From positions 2,716,764 to 2,780,763 of the forward strand of contig NC_053133.1 in the NCBI RefSeq assembly GCF_010015445.1: a stretch of DNA of 64,000 nt, in the 5' to 3' direction. The stretch is from Perca fluviatilis (lineage: Eukaryota; Chordata; Actinopteri; Perciformes; Percidae). Position numbers and translations under genes: made by a program. The notes under the pieces were generated by a model. The model was not told where the DNA came from, did not search any database, and worked only from the letters and a program-made list of their open reading frames with translations. Shown in pieces: positions 51,401 through 58,925 of this stretch. Every line of letters begins with the position of its first letter. The first letter of the stretch is position 1.

Positions 51401-54328
51401 AAAAGACAAAAAAACAACCTAAAAATGTGTTGGCCCACCTATCTACAGCCAGGGTAGACCGTGATAAGCCCTATTTCAACAAACGGTGGCGTATTCCTTT
51501 AAGAAAAAGCAAGAATAAGCTAAATAAATAAATAAATTCTCATGTCTAAAAAGGAGTAGGAAGAAGCAAAATGCAGCACTGTGGAGGAAGGTCTGGCAAA
51601 GCGAGACTAGTGGGACATATACTGACCTGTTACACACCAGTAACATCCTTCTTTTCTCCATCCCCCTGTCTTGTTTGTCTTCCCTCCCTCCATCAGATGA
51701 GAAGGTGGATCTGAATGACAGTAAGTGGGAGGACATCCACGTCACCACGGGAGCTCTCAAGATGTTCTTCAGGGAGCTTCCCGAGCCTCTCTTCACATAC
51801 GGGTCCTTCGACGACTTTGTTGAAGCCATCAGTGAGTGACTTGATTCAACTGTGTCAAAGGGCCACTATTCAGATACACTATGACGAGGCATTTAGAGTG
51901 CCTTGTCATAGGGCCCCTAGTTCAGCCACAAGATGGTGCTCTGCACATGTGCATTCAACGACTGCTTGTTTCTCTGCTTCAGAATGCTCCGACTACAAGC
52001 AGCGAGTGAATTCAATCAAAGACTTAATAAAGAAGTTGCCAAAACCCAACCACGACACAATGCAAGGCCTCTTTAAACACCTGCGGAGGTAAGAAAACCG
52101 CACACTCACACTATTAATAATCTCTTTCATTAACACAGTGAGAAACCCTTTTATATATTATCTCCAGAAATAAGAACTGCTTATCAACAATATTATATCT
52201 TTATGTCAATTCTGCAATATGTGCCAGACGTACAGAGCAATTGAAAATACGCTTCTCTCCGACCCACGGTGCAATAAGGACACGTAGGACAGGTATCCTA
52301 TAAAAGATATGAAACCTATATAAATAAAAATAAAAAAGACAAGTAATATGTACAAATAAGATAAAGAAAGATAAGTAGTGTTTACAATAAAAAAGATATG
52401 TACAATACAGCAAAAATTCTATGAGAACCCTTTTACTGAGACTGAAATTTATAAAACTGTAGTCCTCCTATGTCATTTGCATTGAACTTCAATACTTTTT
52501 AAATACAGTCCACAATGTGCATGTAGCATTGTATTTTTACTATATTTTACTTTGGCAAATTTCTTTCTACAAACACAGTGATGTAGTTCGCAACTACATT
52601 TTAACATTTTAAAAGACCCTGAAAAGGCACCAAATTAATTTGTCTCATTGGAGTTTCTAGGAACCTATATTCATATGTACAGTACGTACTGTATGTACAG
52701 TGTACAAAAACTGTGCAAAGGCCATCACATCATATAATATTAGATTGATCAGTCACTAAATAAGAATGGGTAACTACCACCATCCAATTAATTGAAATAG
52801 CAAAGGGAATATTTAGCGGTGAACGTCCTCTGCAACAGCCCCGCTTTCAAACTTCCTGTGCACTTGTTTCACGTCCAGTGGCGTTTTTGTACAAAGGACG
52901 CACGCTACATCACTGTATGAAACCTCTCAATTAGGCCTGGTCAACATATCGATATTATATCGATATCGTGATATGAGACTAGATATCATCTTAGATTTTG
53001 GATATCGTAATATCGTAATAGTGAGAAAAAAAGTGCTGTCTTCTCCTGGTCCTAAAGGCTACATTACAATAAAGTGATTTCATTTTCTGAACTTACCAGA
53101 CTGTTCTAGCTGTTCTGTTATTTGCCTTTACCCACTTAGTCATTATATCCACATTACTGAAGATTATTTATCACAAATCTCAATGTGTAAATTTGGACAA
53201 ACATCTCATAATATTTGATTTTCTCCATATCGCTATTACTCTGGTCAGGACCTAAAAGAGACTGTTGGACAACGCCAAGAGAGTTACTGTAAATATAGGA
53301 ATGGACACAGTTTAACTGACTTATCCTGTGACATGATGCCGATTCCTTTACTGATCTTCATTGGACAATCTGACTATTCTTATGATATGGTCCGCTGATA
53401 TGGCTTTGATTTGGCTATGGGTGCCCGAGCTCCTAAACACCTTCCCACGCACCCATCTGCTTTACTTTGACAACATCCAGCACAACTCTGACTCTGTTCA
53501 GAATACCCTCGAACTCTACACTTTCATACACTGGAATCATAAATGGCACCGATGATATCTTACCAACTCCGGTCTAAATCTGTGTGTTTACCTTTCCTCC
53601 GACTGATCAGCCTGTGGGCAATCACAAACTACAGCCAGGTTTAACGTGTATTCTTAGCCCACTGGAGCCACCGGCAATATCATATGTTCACAATGACATT
53701 TGCCTAGGTTTCCAATTTGCATTTATATGGCGCCGTGTTTGCTGTAATTCAGTACCTATGAAGTGGTGTTTCTTGAGGGAATTTATAGCGTGACATTCAG
53801 TGTATGGAGGTCTACGTATATCAGCGGGCGGATTTAATCTTCCTTTTTTTTTCCTCTCCCTTCCATGAATATGTTATTGTTTTGTGCATCTGTATGCAAG
53901 GATGTAGATTCTATTTAAAAAGGCTATTATGCTCTAGCCGGGAGCGTTGAGCGCGGTTGCAGGGTGTGCCTCAGTGCTCGAGCTCAGGCCCTAAAGATGT
54001 GTGGAAGACCGTGATGTTGTTTTTCTCGATGAAACCCTGAGGCTGCACTCAATTGTCTACAACAACAACGCTCACCTAAAGCCATTTATGACCCATTCCA
54101 TCTGAAAATCTCTCCCCCCCCCCCCCACTACTTCCCTCTCCCCCACTCCCCAGGGTGATTGACCACGGGGAGGCCAACCGCATGACCACCCAGAGCGTGG
54201 CCATCGTGTTCGGACCCACGCTGCTCCGGCCCGAGACGGAGACGGGCAACATCGCGGTCCACATGGTCTACCAGAACCAGATAGTGGAGCTCATACTGCT
54301 CGAGTATGAAAGCGTCTTCGGCAGGTAG
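30018..54328 (+). CDS. arhgap12: Rho GTPase-activating protein 12 (Arhgap12), 16 coding exons, N-terminus outside window
   Basis: The protein is a GTPase-activating protein that switches off Rho-family (Rac-type) GTPases at membranes and cell contacts. Exons: 30018-30290, 35917-36057, 36271-36351, 37622-37744, 40651-40725, 41615-41676, 41778-41859, 44541-44642 (or from 44538), 45899-45997, 46673-46775, 47522-47641, 47796-47894, 49955-50032, 51697-51831, 51983-52088, 54154-54328. All introns are GT-AG, all phases match, and the joined frame is 617 residues plus stop. Approximate domains in this partial product: WW1 41-69; degenerate WW-like stretch 118-138 then WW2 139-165; PH 237-344; RhoGAP 421-612 with the arginine finger in LYRVSGN and the late motif FGPTLLRPE. 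The segments YYYSADGSRSEWELPK, NVTKITENGKKVRKNW and KKFLTRRPTYQAVR fit remembered vertebrate ARHGAP12 better than ARHGAP27 or ARHGAP15 (ARHGAP15 lacks WW domains). The human protein is about 846 residues, so roughly 230 residues including the SH3 domain are missing upstream. Which teleost paralogue (a or b) it is cannot be told. Confidence 0.93.
30396..31628. mobile_element. TTAA-flanked MITE with a nested repeat, in arhgap12 intron
   Basis: Ends AAGGGAACCTATTATG and TATAATAGGTCTCCTT lie between TTAA at 30392-30395 and 31629-31632. It is interrupted by the repeat at about 30699-31175. Its right part recurs at 58651-58925 (agcagactgggctttgttgg). Confidence 0.7.
30699..31175. repeat. MITE, uninterrupted sister of the repeat at 3092-4345
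   Basis: It starts TAGGGCTAAACGATT and ends near gattaatcgttcag, an imperfect inverse. It holds the intact target string acatgtcatggagc that is split by the BED element in the other copy. Confidence 0.65.
31705..32167. mobile_element. hAT MITE in arhgap12 intron
   Basis: Ends CACGTGTCAAACTCAA and TTGAGTTTGACACCCCTG. Flanks ttttagac (31697-31704) and ctttagac (32168-32175) agree at 7 of 8 bases. Confidence 0.85.
32851..33208. mobile_element. hAT MITE, TAGAGCTGGGCAATAT family
   Basis: The 358-bp element has ends TAGAGCTGGGCAATATAT and ATATCGCCCAGCCCTA and perfect 8-bp duplications TATCTGAC (32843-32850 and 33209-33216). A degraded sister lies at about 52937-53236. Confidence 0.9.
34087..34186. 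repeat. Interrupted GT microsatellite
   Basis: A GT run broken by ggg, gag and gtt, inside the 33589-35179 element. Confidence 0.95.
34641..34990 (+). mobile_element. tRNA-derived SINE
   Basis: The 350-bp insert is flanked by a perfect 14-bp duplication aggtagagaattgt (34627-34640 and 34991-35004). It has an A-box-like tggttagcactgt and a B-box-like ggttcgtaccc near its 5' end, as in SINEs transcribed by RNA polymerase III, and ends in gatggatg, the same tail as the LINE ending at 24485, so that LINE family may have mobilised it. Confidence 0.85.
35917..36057 (+). CDS. arhgap12: arhgap12 exon, Ser-rich linker and start of second WW region
   Basis: This 47-codon, phase 0-0 exon lies behind a poly-T acceptor and ends at gag aag|gtgcgc. 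It encodes a Ser-rich linker and then RGWSEELDEHGHTLYVSEYT, a degenerate WW-like stretch. It is a multiple of three and symmetrical, so it could be skipped without breaking the frame. Confidence 0.92.
36271..36351 (+). CDS. arhgap12: arhgap12 exon with WW2
   Basis: This 27-codon, phase 0-0 exon has acceptor ttgttcacag and donor aag|gtaaga. It opens with the first WW2 tryptophan, carries PYYYS, and ends with the second tryptophan (SEWELPK). It is nearly identical to the remembered human ARHGAP12 segment. Confidence 0.93.
37622..37744 (+). CDS. arhgap12: arhgap12 exon, linker before PH domain
   Basis: This 41-codon, phase 0-0 exon has acceptor ttgtctctgcag and donor aag|gtaagc. It encodes KSRSLERKQQDPIVLTKWRH and TYVLDLNDK, the conserved linker of the family ahead of the PH domain. 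Confidence 0.92.
38852..38920. repeat. CA microsatellite
   Basis: About 34 uninterrupted CA units in an arhgap12 intron. Confidence 0.97.
40651..40725 (+). CDS. arhgap12: arhgap12 exon, Ser/Pro-rich probable cassette
   Basis: This 25-codon, phase 0-0 exon has acceptor ttgttggtag and donor acc|gttagt. It encodes a Ser/Pro-rich stretch with SPDSDSCPSSPKH. A 25-residue segment of similar composition (ending SSPKH plus three residues) is, from memory, alternatively spliced in human ARHGAP12, so this is probably a cassette exon here too. Confidence 0.88.
40861..41360. mobile_element. hAT MITE, sister of the tandem-array element
   Basis: The 500-bp element has ends CACTGGTGGAATGC and CTTCTTCCACCACTG. 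Flanks ctctcatc (40853-40860) and cgctcatc (41361-41368) agree at 7 of 8 bases. It contains one copy of the unit found 19 times at 62549-63479. Confidence 0.85.
41615..41676 (+). CDS. arhgap12: arhgap12 exon, start of PH domain
   Basis: This 62-nt exon (phase 0 to 2) has acceptor tgtctcctcag and donor gtcag|gtagga. It encodes CGVLNVTKITENGKKVR, the first strand of the PH domain; the last arginine codon is split with the next exon. Confidence 0.92.
41778..41859 (+). CDS. arhgap12: arhgap12 exon, PH domain strands 1-3
   Basis: This 82-nt exon (phase 2 to 0) has acceptor gtgacgtacag and donor tgg|gtacgt. It encodes KNWTSSWTVLQGSSLLFAKG, typical of early PH strands with the W-x-V-L core. The 180 nt that follow stay open in this same frame up to the exon-like segment at 42040. 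Confidence 0.92.
42040..42162 (+). CDS. Candidate in-frame cassette exon inside the PH domain of arhgap12
   Basis: This is an open 41-codon segment. It is preceded by a strong pyrimidine tract (tcctctcctctctccttcc) and an AAG acceptor, and is followed by gct|gtatgt. Its length is a multiple of three and both ends are phase 0, exactly matching exons 41778-41859 and 44541-44642. It would encode SYYRSGSIPELLLTLLSNWK, then a basic-proline stretch (RSVKPRP) and VSYVNCSP. The insertion point lies between early PH strands, where I recall no such insert in human ARHGAP12. It could be a lineage-specific cassette, a pseudo-exon or chance. The donor is weak. Confidence 0.4.
42274..42338. repeat. GT microsatellite
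   Basis: About 32 GT units, followed by a tgggtggg-type run and the 42378 MITE; it lies 112 bases after the candidate cassette exon. Confidence 0.97.
42378..42735. mobile_element. hAT MITE, TAGGGCTGCACAATAT family, copy 2
   Basis: The 358-bp element has ends TAGGGCTGCACAATAT and AATTGTGCAGCCCTA. Flanks gtgggtgt and gtatgtgt agree at 6 of 8 bases. It is inserted directly beside a GT microsatellite in an arhgap12 intron. Confidence 0.8.
43318..43710. repeat. Dispersed repeat with a poly-A insertion
   Basis: catttagctgacacttttat..ccaaagcgacttacaattgc and ggttaagtgtcttgctcagg belong to an abundant fish repeat; its end (gaacccagatctcccatc) appears only at 43689. The about 190 bases between carry AATAAA at 43653-43658 and an A-tract from 43673, like a retro-inserted transcript end. 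Confidence 0.55.
44538..44642 (+). CDS. arhgap12: arhgap12 exon, PH domain middle, tandem acceptor
   Basis: The acceptor region reads gattccagaag|ttt, so two AG sites lie three bases apart (after 44537 and after 44540). Using the first adds one lysine before FGSNQSKPEFTVDL; the second gives the SWFGSNQSK junction remembered for human ARHGAP12. The exon ends at atcgag|gtacag, in phase 0, and encodes 34 or 35 residues of the PH domain (GGAVDWASKDKSSKKHVIE). Confidence 0.92.
44931..45326. mobile_element. Nested hAT MITE 1 within 44721-45866
   Basis: The insert starts tctgggggtcttcaatg and ends gttgaatatctct, with perfect duplications GAAATAAA (44923-44930 and 45327-45334). The uninterrupted form (aatgaaataaatgtcag) is at about 26390. 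A related partial copy lies near 290-432. Confidence 0.8.
45435..45715. mobile_element. Nested hAT MITE 2 within 44721-45866
   Basis: The 281-bp element has ends TAGGGATGCACCGAATCC and GGATTCGGTGCATCCCTG and perfect 8-bp duplications CAAATAAG (45427-45434 and 45716-45723). Confidence 0.9.
45899..45997 (+). CDS. arhgap12: arhgap12 exon, PH domain C-terminal helix
   Basis: This 33-codon, phase 0-0 exon has acceptor ttcccccccccag and donor cat|gtgagg. It encodes LKTRQGTELLIQSEIDSVIN then DWYRALTETIS, the last strand and the C-terminal helix with its conserved tryptophan. It lies only 32 bases after a nested MITE cluster ends. Confidence 0.93.
46673..46775 (+). CDS. arhgap12: arhgap12 exon, acidic and charged linker
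   Basis: This 103-nt exon (phase 0 to 1) has acceptor tctcctatccag and donor cagag|gtgaga. It encodes an acidic run (ESDEAIEEDMPESPGAEK) then a Lys/Asp-rich run, the linker between PH and RhoGAP domains. Confidence 0.92.
46800..47345 (+). mobile_element. L1-type LINE fragment, C-terminus of ORF2
   Basis: The frame reads CWKCETEDGQSLHVLWSCDK then VPFSPRLFVLGD, with later stops. C-x2-C near a W-x-C motif followed by a P-x-x-F-x-L-G block is typical of the ORF2 C-terminus of L1/Tx1 elements. It ends near gaatattaaagatgc, with no long poly-A. It lies in the intron between exons 46673-46775 and 47522-47641. Confidence 0.6.
47522..47641 (+). CDS. arhgap12: arhgap12 exon, basic linker before RhoGAP
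   Basis: This 120-nt exon (phase 1 to 1) has acceptor cggtcttcctcag and donor aaag|gtattc. It encodes SSDQKKTRLKLKKFLTRRP then TYQAVRDKGYIK, the basic segment that leads into the RhoGAP fold in this family. Confidence 0.93.
47796..47894 (+). CDS. arhgap12: arhgap12 exon, start of RhoGAP domain
   Basis: This 99-nt exon (phase 1 to 1) has acceptor gttgattcacag and donor cacag|gtatga. It encodes DQVFGCSLSSLCQRENTSVP and NFVTMCIDHVENTG, the first helices of the RhoGAP domain. Confidence 0.93.
48361..48407. repeat. CTA trinucleotide repeat
   Basis: About 15 CTA units in an arhgap12 intron. Confidence 0.95.
49955..50032 (+). CDS. arhgap12: arhgap12 exon with RhoGAP arginine finger
   Basis: This 78-nt exon (phase 1 to 1) has acceptor ccttgtcctgcag and donor catg|gtagga. 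It encodes LSIDGLYRVSGNLAVIQKLR and FAVNH. The arginine of LYRVSG is the catalytic arginine finger of RhoGAP domains, so this copy should be active. Confidence 0.94.
50641..51061. mobile_element. hAT MITE, TAGGGCTGGGTA family, copy 2
   Basis: Ends TAGGGCTGGGTACC and CATACCTAGCCCTA lie in the arhgap12 intron after the arginine-finger exon. Flanks match only weakly. The interior (ggcaccgaccgaattgcctc) also occurs at 62250. Confidence 0.75.
51130..51590 (-). repeat. Reversed LINE 3' end split by a TTAA MITE
   Basis: Read on the minus strand, cttcttcctactccttttta, then after the MITE ttgtttgaaataaaaccatt and CATT repeats, is a LINE 3' end seen widely in fish. The order is broken only by 51231-51498. 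Confidence 0.55.
51231..51498. mobile_element. TTAA-flanked fold-back MITE with long inverted repeats
   Basis: The inverted arms are about 80 bp each (agggatacgccaccgtttgt to ggtgggccaacgc, and the inverse). TTAA lies at 51227-51230 and 51499-51502. It is inserted in a reversed LINE 3' tail (51130-51590) in the arhgap12 intron between RhoGAP exons. Confidence 0.85.
51697..51831 (+). CDS. arhgap12: arhgap12 exon, RhoGAP core
   Basis: This 135-nt exon (phase 1 to 1) has acceptor ccctccatcag and donor catca|gtgagt. It encodes WEDIHVTTGALKMFFRELPE then PLFTYGSFDDFVEAI. The K-x-x-x-R-E-L-P-E-P-L motif is a hallmark of RhoGAP domains. The gacagtaagt inside the exon looks like a donor but is read through as NDSK. 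Confidence 0.94.
51983..52088 (+). CDS. arhgap12: arhgap12 exon, RhoGAP helices
   Basis: This 106-nt exon (phase 1 to 2) has acceptor tctctgcttcag and donor cggag|gtaaga. It encodes KCSDYKQRVNSIKDLIKKLP then KPNHDTMQGLFKHL. The upstream intron is only 151 nt. Confidence 0.93.
52937..53236. repeat. Degraded sister of the 32851-33208 MITE
   Basis: It shares atatcgatattatatcgata and the accagactgttctagctgtt block with the copy at 32851, but its ends (aggcctggtcaacat; ctccatatcgctatt) are decayed. Confidence 0.7.
54154..54328 (+). CDS. arhgap12: arhgap12 last coding exon
   Basis: The acceptor is ccactccccag. The exon encodes RVIDHGEANRMTTQSVAIVF, the FGPTLLRPE motif, then TGNIAVHMVYQNQIVELI and ends EYESVFGR, followed by TAG at 54326-54328. 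The ending FGR is the same as remembered for ARHGAP12. Confidence 0.95.
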
Positions 54329-54374
54329 AAGGCACCCACTCAAAGTAGGGATGCTGGGCTTTTTCAAAACACAG

Positions 54375-54378
<4 letters not shown>

Positions 54379-54432
<54 letters not shown>
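54379..54432. repeat. CT microsatellite in the 3' UTR
   Basis: About 27 CT units starting 50 bases after the arhgap12 stop codon. Confidence 0.95.
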
Positions 54433-54439
<7 letters not shown>

Positions 54440-55107
54440 TTTCTTTGACTGAACTGAACATTGCTGTGGACCAAGCAGTTGTGGGAGAAAAATCTAATTT
54501 AACCTTTATTGACAGGACAGTTTATGGAAGTGTTGCACTTATAGGTTTGGAGATAAAAAAAAAGAAAGAAAAAAAAGAAAAGGTGTACAGATTTCACCCG
54601 CTTTTTCAGTTCCTGCTGCGAGTAGCAGGCCGGACAACGGACAGTGTTTGAGAGTGATGACGTGTGGACGTCCGTGTGATTTGGTGGATTCGAGCATTCA
54701 GGTGTGTTCACATACACTGGATCCCTGTGGCCAGTAAATTTCCAACGGTGGAACTCTTCGCCTTCGGGTGGAAGCCGAACAGACTGCATTGGCGTTAACC
54801 AGCCCAAACCGGCAACCTCATCACCTCGCCGAAGGATACGAGCTGAATCTGAACCGAAGAGGTTCTTCTGTGTCGTGGAGCTTTGTCTGTGGTGTACAAG
54901 CCCTGTGTGGTTATGGATCAGGTGGGAAAAATATAATAATCAGTGTTATGTTAACAGACTGTCTTTTGGCACTTGGATGAACTGGATCGTGTTCCCAACT
55001 TACCTTAGCGACACCATCACCCCCCCCCCCCCCCCTCCTTTTAGCCAGTGTTAACCATTAACCCTGTGACATGAGCGTCCTTTGACTTGAATGATGGAGG
55101 ACAAGCC

Positions 55108-55216
<109 letters not shown>

Positions 55217-55235
55217 TGTGAATTAACCTAAATGG

Positions 55236-55241
55236 AATAAA
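55236..55241 (+). terminator. arhgap12: Proximal polyadenylation signal of arhgap12
   Basis: AATAAA in ggaataaaacctgag lies 25 bases after the GT microsatellite. Its use would give a 3' UTR of about 0.9 kb. Confidence 0.5.
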
Positions 55242-55423
55242 ACCTGAGCAGAAGCATCCTCGTCTTGCCACTTTGTACAAACTGTGTTGTGTAGTCTTGC
55301 GTGCTTTGGTCAAGTTTCCGTTAAGCTGCCGGCGGTCATCGTCTTCTCAACGTCAGCGTTGGTTTCTTCAGTGGCAGGAAACGTCACCGAGCTCCTGGCG
55401 TTACTGGGAAAAAACAAAACAAA

Positions 55424-55429
55424 AATAAA
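55424..55429 (+). terminator. arhgap12: Middle polyadenylation signal of arhgap12
   Basis: AATAAA in aaaaataaagtgg is followed within 30 bases by a GT-containing stretch (gtggatttgtgg), as expected downstream of a used signal. Confidence 0.5.
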
Positions 55430-55898
55430 GTGGATTTGTGGGGACTGCAATGTTACCAATTTTTACATGATTTGTCTCTGTCGGTTTGATGACCCTTCTC
55501 TTCACCTAAGCTAATATTAAAGAGTATTCAGAGAAGGGAAAACGGTACTGAAAATATTTCAAAGGTTGATGAATGGGAGCGTATGGTTGTTAAAATGCAA
55601 AGGAGAGCCTTTAAAAAACCTTTCAGAGCATATTTACAGTGACAGAAACTAGTTGTTAAAATGTGTTATAGTGACTGAGGTATGTATGCTTTGATGGTGA
55701 ACTAGTGAAAGATGATTTTGATTTTTTTCTTTTTTGTACATTTGAATTAAAACGTGACAATACACGGATTGTGGAGAAAAAACACACGATCGACTGTTAC
55801 TTTTGTTTGAAGGTGTATCTGGAGTGTTTGCGCATGGTCAGCTGCACATTTTGAATGTAATTTTCAGGCTAACTGCTGTTTGTGAAACTGCTACGTCT

Positions 55899-55904
55899 AA
55901 TAAA
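55899..55904 (+). terminator. arhgap12: Distal polyadenylation signal of arhgap12
   Basis: AATAAA in ctaataaaaaaagg is the last of three canonical signals after the stop codon; cleavage is expected some 10-30 bases later. Confidence 0.6.
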
Positions 55905-58650
55905 AAAAGGCAAACTAAATGTTGAAAGTGTGTATTCTCTGTCAGCGTGTGGAGTTCAATGTTCACGGTGGATGGAGACGATAAAGAGGCCAGTCTGCTG
56001 TTTAACCTTCAATCAACTAAAGCTTCACCTTTCCCTCGACTTTAATTACTGAATTGAATTAATCTACTCAACACTGATATCCTGGTTATTGAATTGAGTG
56101 ATTAAGCTTTCACGTCTCAATCAATTATATTCATACCTGTTAATTATGAAATGAGCTGCGGTATATTTCTGGAGATTTCTCGAATGCAGCGCAACCTCTG
56201 CCGCGCGGCTTCCATTAATCTGATTTCTCCGTTCTTTGAAGGCTTTTTTTGTCATTACTCCGCAGGTCAAACGTGGCTGCAGACCTGAAGGGTGTGGATT
56301 AATTGATGTCTAATTAGGTAATTGCCACGGTGCCAGTTTTGATTAAGAAGCGCAAGGCGGAGCATGTGCTGAGCAAAGCTGCTTGCTGCAGGCGGCGCTG
56401 AGCAAAAACCCGGTTTAGCTTTCCTTTTTATTTTTACTGCAAGTTGTTTGTGGTTGTTTTTTCTTTTTAACCTGATATGCCCTCTGCTTTAGCATCTGCA
56501 GAATGGCAGCCATGTATGGAAGCCCTTTTCTGCCAAAAACGGAGAGAAAAAATAGATTCAAAGTTAGGAATGATGGAAACAAAAAGGCTCACATTAGGTT
56601 ACTGACTTAGTCACATTTATGAGACCCTATTTAAGTCAAAATGTCCTTGCGTCAAATCATAATAAGCAACATTCGGACTTCTAATCCTAAATTGTTGCAA
56701 GTGGAAAGTTTGACCGTCTAGGTCAAACCAATAACATTAATGGTCAAAATTGAGACTAGTCGAAATTATGATGGTGACCTTTGACTTACTGTCTCATAAT
56801 TTTGACTAACCTCATAATTTAACGGACACTATTTTGATTTAACATGCCATAATTATGACTTTTTATCTTATAAGTTAAACATTTGTATCCTATGATTTCA
56901 AATGAAGAAGTAGTATTGATACCAGATGAGGGTCTGGATTTAAAGGACTGACCCAAATGTCAGTGTGGGATTGTTGATAGTTTGTCTACAGTTAAGAGTT
57001 TTTGATCCTACAAACCTACCAATAACACTTTCATAACTGAACTCCCAAAATCAGGCATTCAACTTGGTGTAGAATCATTTTACTTTACCATGAGTATTTT
57101 GCTTTTGTGACTGCTAGCTTCATATTTGTCCAGGTTTTCAGATATCCATGCCTGAGCACTTGCAAGATCTCATGGAAATTGTCTCATATTTTGATTTATC
57201 TGCGTTCTCATCATTTTGACTTAGTAAGTAAAGGTTTTGACTTGTTCTCTCATAATTGTAACTTTGTATCTCATAACTAAGTGAATCTTAACTGATGAAT
57301 ATCTAGAGGTGTGAACAAGGTATCCATAGTGTGCACGATCCTTTGTTCAACAATGAAGAGTTTTTCATCGGACACATACAAGACTTTATGGTTTGCTTTT
57401 GTCATAAATACACTTTAAAGGCAAGATTTTGACTTAGTAACTTTTAATGTTGACTGAGTATCTCACAATATTCACTTCCCAAGGGTATTTTGCTTTTGTC
57501 ATAACTAACAATTCAACTATTTTCTTTTCCTTTTCTTGGCAGTAATACTGTAGGTTTCCATAGATTATCTGAGGACTCAGAAATGTTCTTCCAGTCCCCA
57601 GGTTTGTTTCATGTGTATTTACCACCGCATGTGCCCTCCTCCCTCCCTCCCTCCTCTGATCACAACCATCCCCCCCCCCCCCCCCTTGCCTATGTGTTAA
57701 TTTACAGCAACAGGTTGGACTCGTACCTCAGCGCTGGCTCTGTTTTGACGGGACGGACCACCTTGGATTCAACAAACGCATCGGGCGTAGGTAGCACTGA
57801 ATCATGTGCCCCGTTGGAAACCACAGGCCGTTAAAACTGAGACGCAGAGACGAGGGCCCCCAGTATTTCCAAATGAGAAAACAATTAGATCATTTCTATA
57901 ATTCATGGGTGCGACCACAGCTCAGGCCCAGGGAGGCTTTGAGTGTTTGAAGTGCTCCATATGCTCCCGGTGGTTTCCAGGGCCTGATCTGCTCAGTGCT
58001 GGCCCGGTCTGCTCTGTGGAGGTTGAGGTGTGGGCAGGTAATGTGAACACGCCATTATGGAGCATTAAAGATTTATGGGTCTTCACCCCCCCCCCCCTGC
58101 TTCATTTGCAGGTGGGCTGTCTGCAAAGTGGCTGGATGAGGACCAAAATGGTTGGGAGGTTTTGCAACTCTGTGGTAAAAAAAAACCTGTACTTTACCCA
58201 CTGCTTTTTACTCATAGCCCTGTGAGCAAATGGCTGCTTATTCAAGTGAGGTGCTTTAGTTATAGTGCAGAAACAGCATTTTAGAAGACACTTAGCAGAA
58301 TTAGCAATGTAGGAATCAAATCCCATGCTGGCGAACTTGTTAGCAAGCAGTTGTCCATCCATTAGTTACGGAGCAACCTTGGCATTCATTTAGAATAGTG
58401 TTTCTGACCACCTGATGAATGAAAACTCCCAATATTCACTCTCCTTTTAGCTCTGTTTTTGGTCTCCGATTCCTGTGAAAATGTCTCTTTAGCTGCTACA
58501 TGCTCCACGATGTTCACCAGCTAGTAGCTACTGTCGGTCTGCTGTTTGAAACTGAGCAGGTAGCACACAGTCAGTTTATCTGAGCTTTTTTGGATGAAAA
58601 CATCTGCTGTTAATGAAGTTCATAAGCGTGGTGGAACGGAACCAAAACAG

Positions 58651-58925
58651 TACAGTTGCACGCAGGGGTGTGAAACACAAGAGCGTAGATTCCAGGAAAC
58701 ACTCTGGCCAATCCGAGCAGACTGGGCTTTGTTGGGAGGCGGGGCTTAAAGAGAGGCGCTCCAACATGGCATCTCATACAGAGGGTGAATACAGGTGCAT
58801 CAGCCATGGGCAGTATGAGAATAATAATGAATAAAACGGTTTAACATTAAAGCATGTTAACATGTTCTAGTACAAACACAAAACACAAATATTATCCTGA
58901 AATTCTATATAATAGTTGCCCTTTA
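58651..58925. repeat. Fragment of the TTAA MITE seen at 30396-31628
   Basis: gtgaatacaggtgca..cagccatggg..agtatgaga and tatataatag..ccctttaa match the right third of the copy at 30396. The left part is missing. Confidence 0.65.

Noticed and set aside
51718..51727. Strong donor-like string acagtaagtg inside the RhoGAP exon
   Set aside because: Reading through gives NDSKWEDIH, conserved in the family; splicing here would remove essential RhoGAP sequence.
53361..53555. 64-residue frame (MDNLTILMIWSADMALIW...)
   Set aside because: No domain recognised, intronic, no splice sites in phase with arhgap12.
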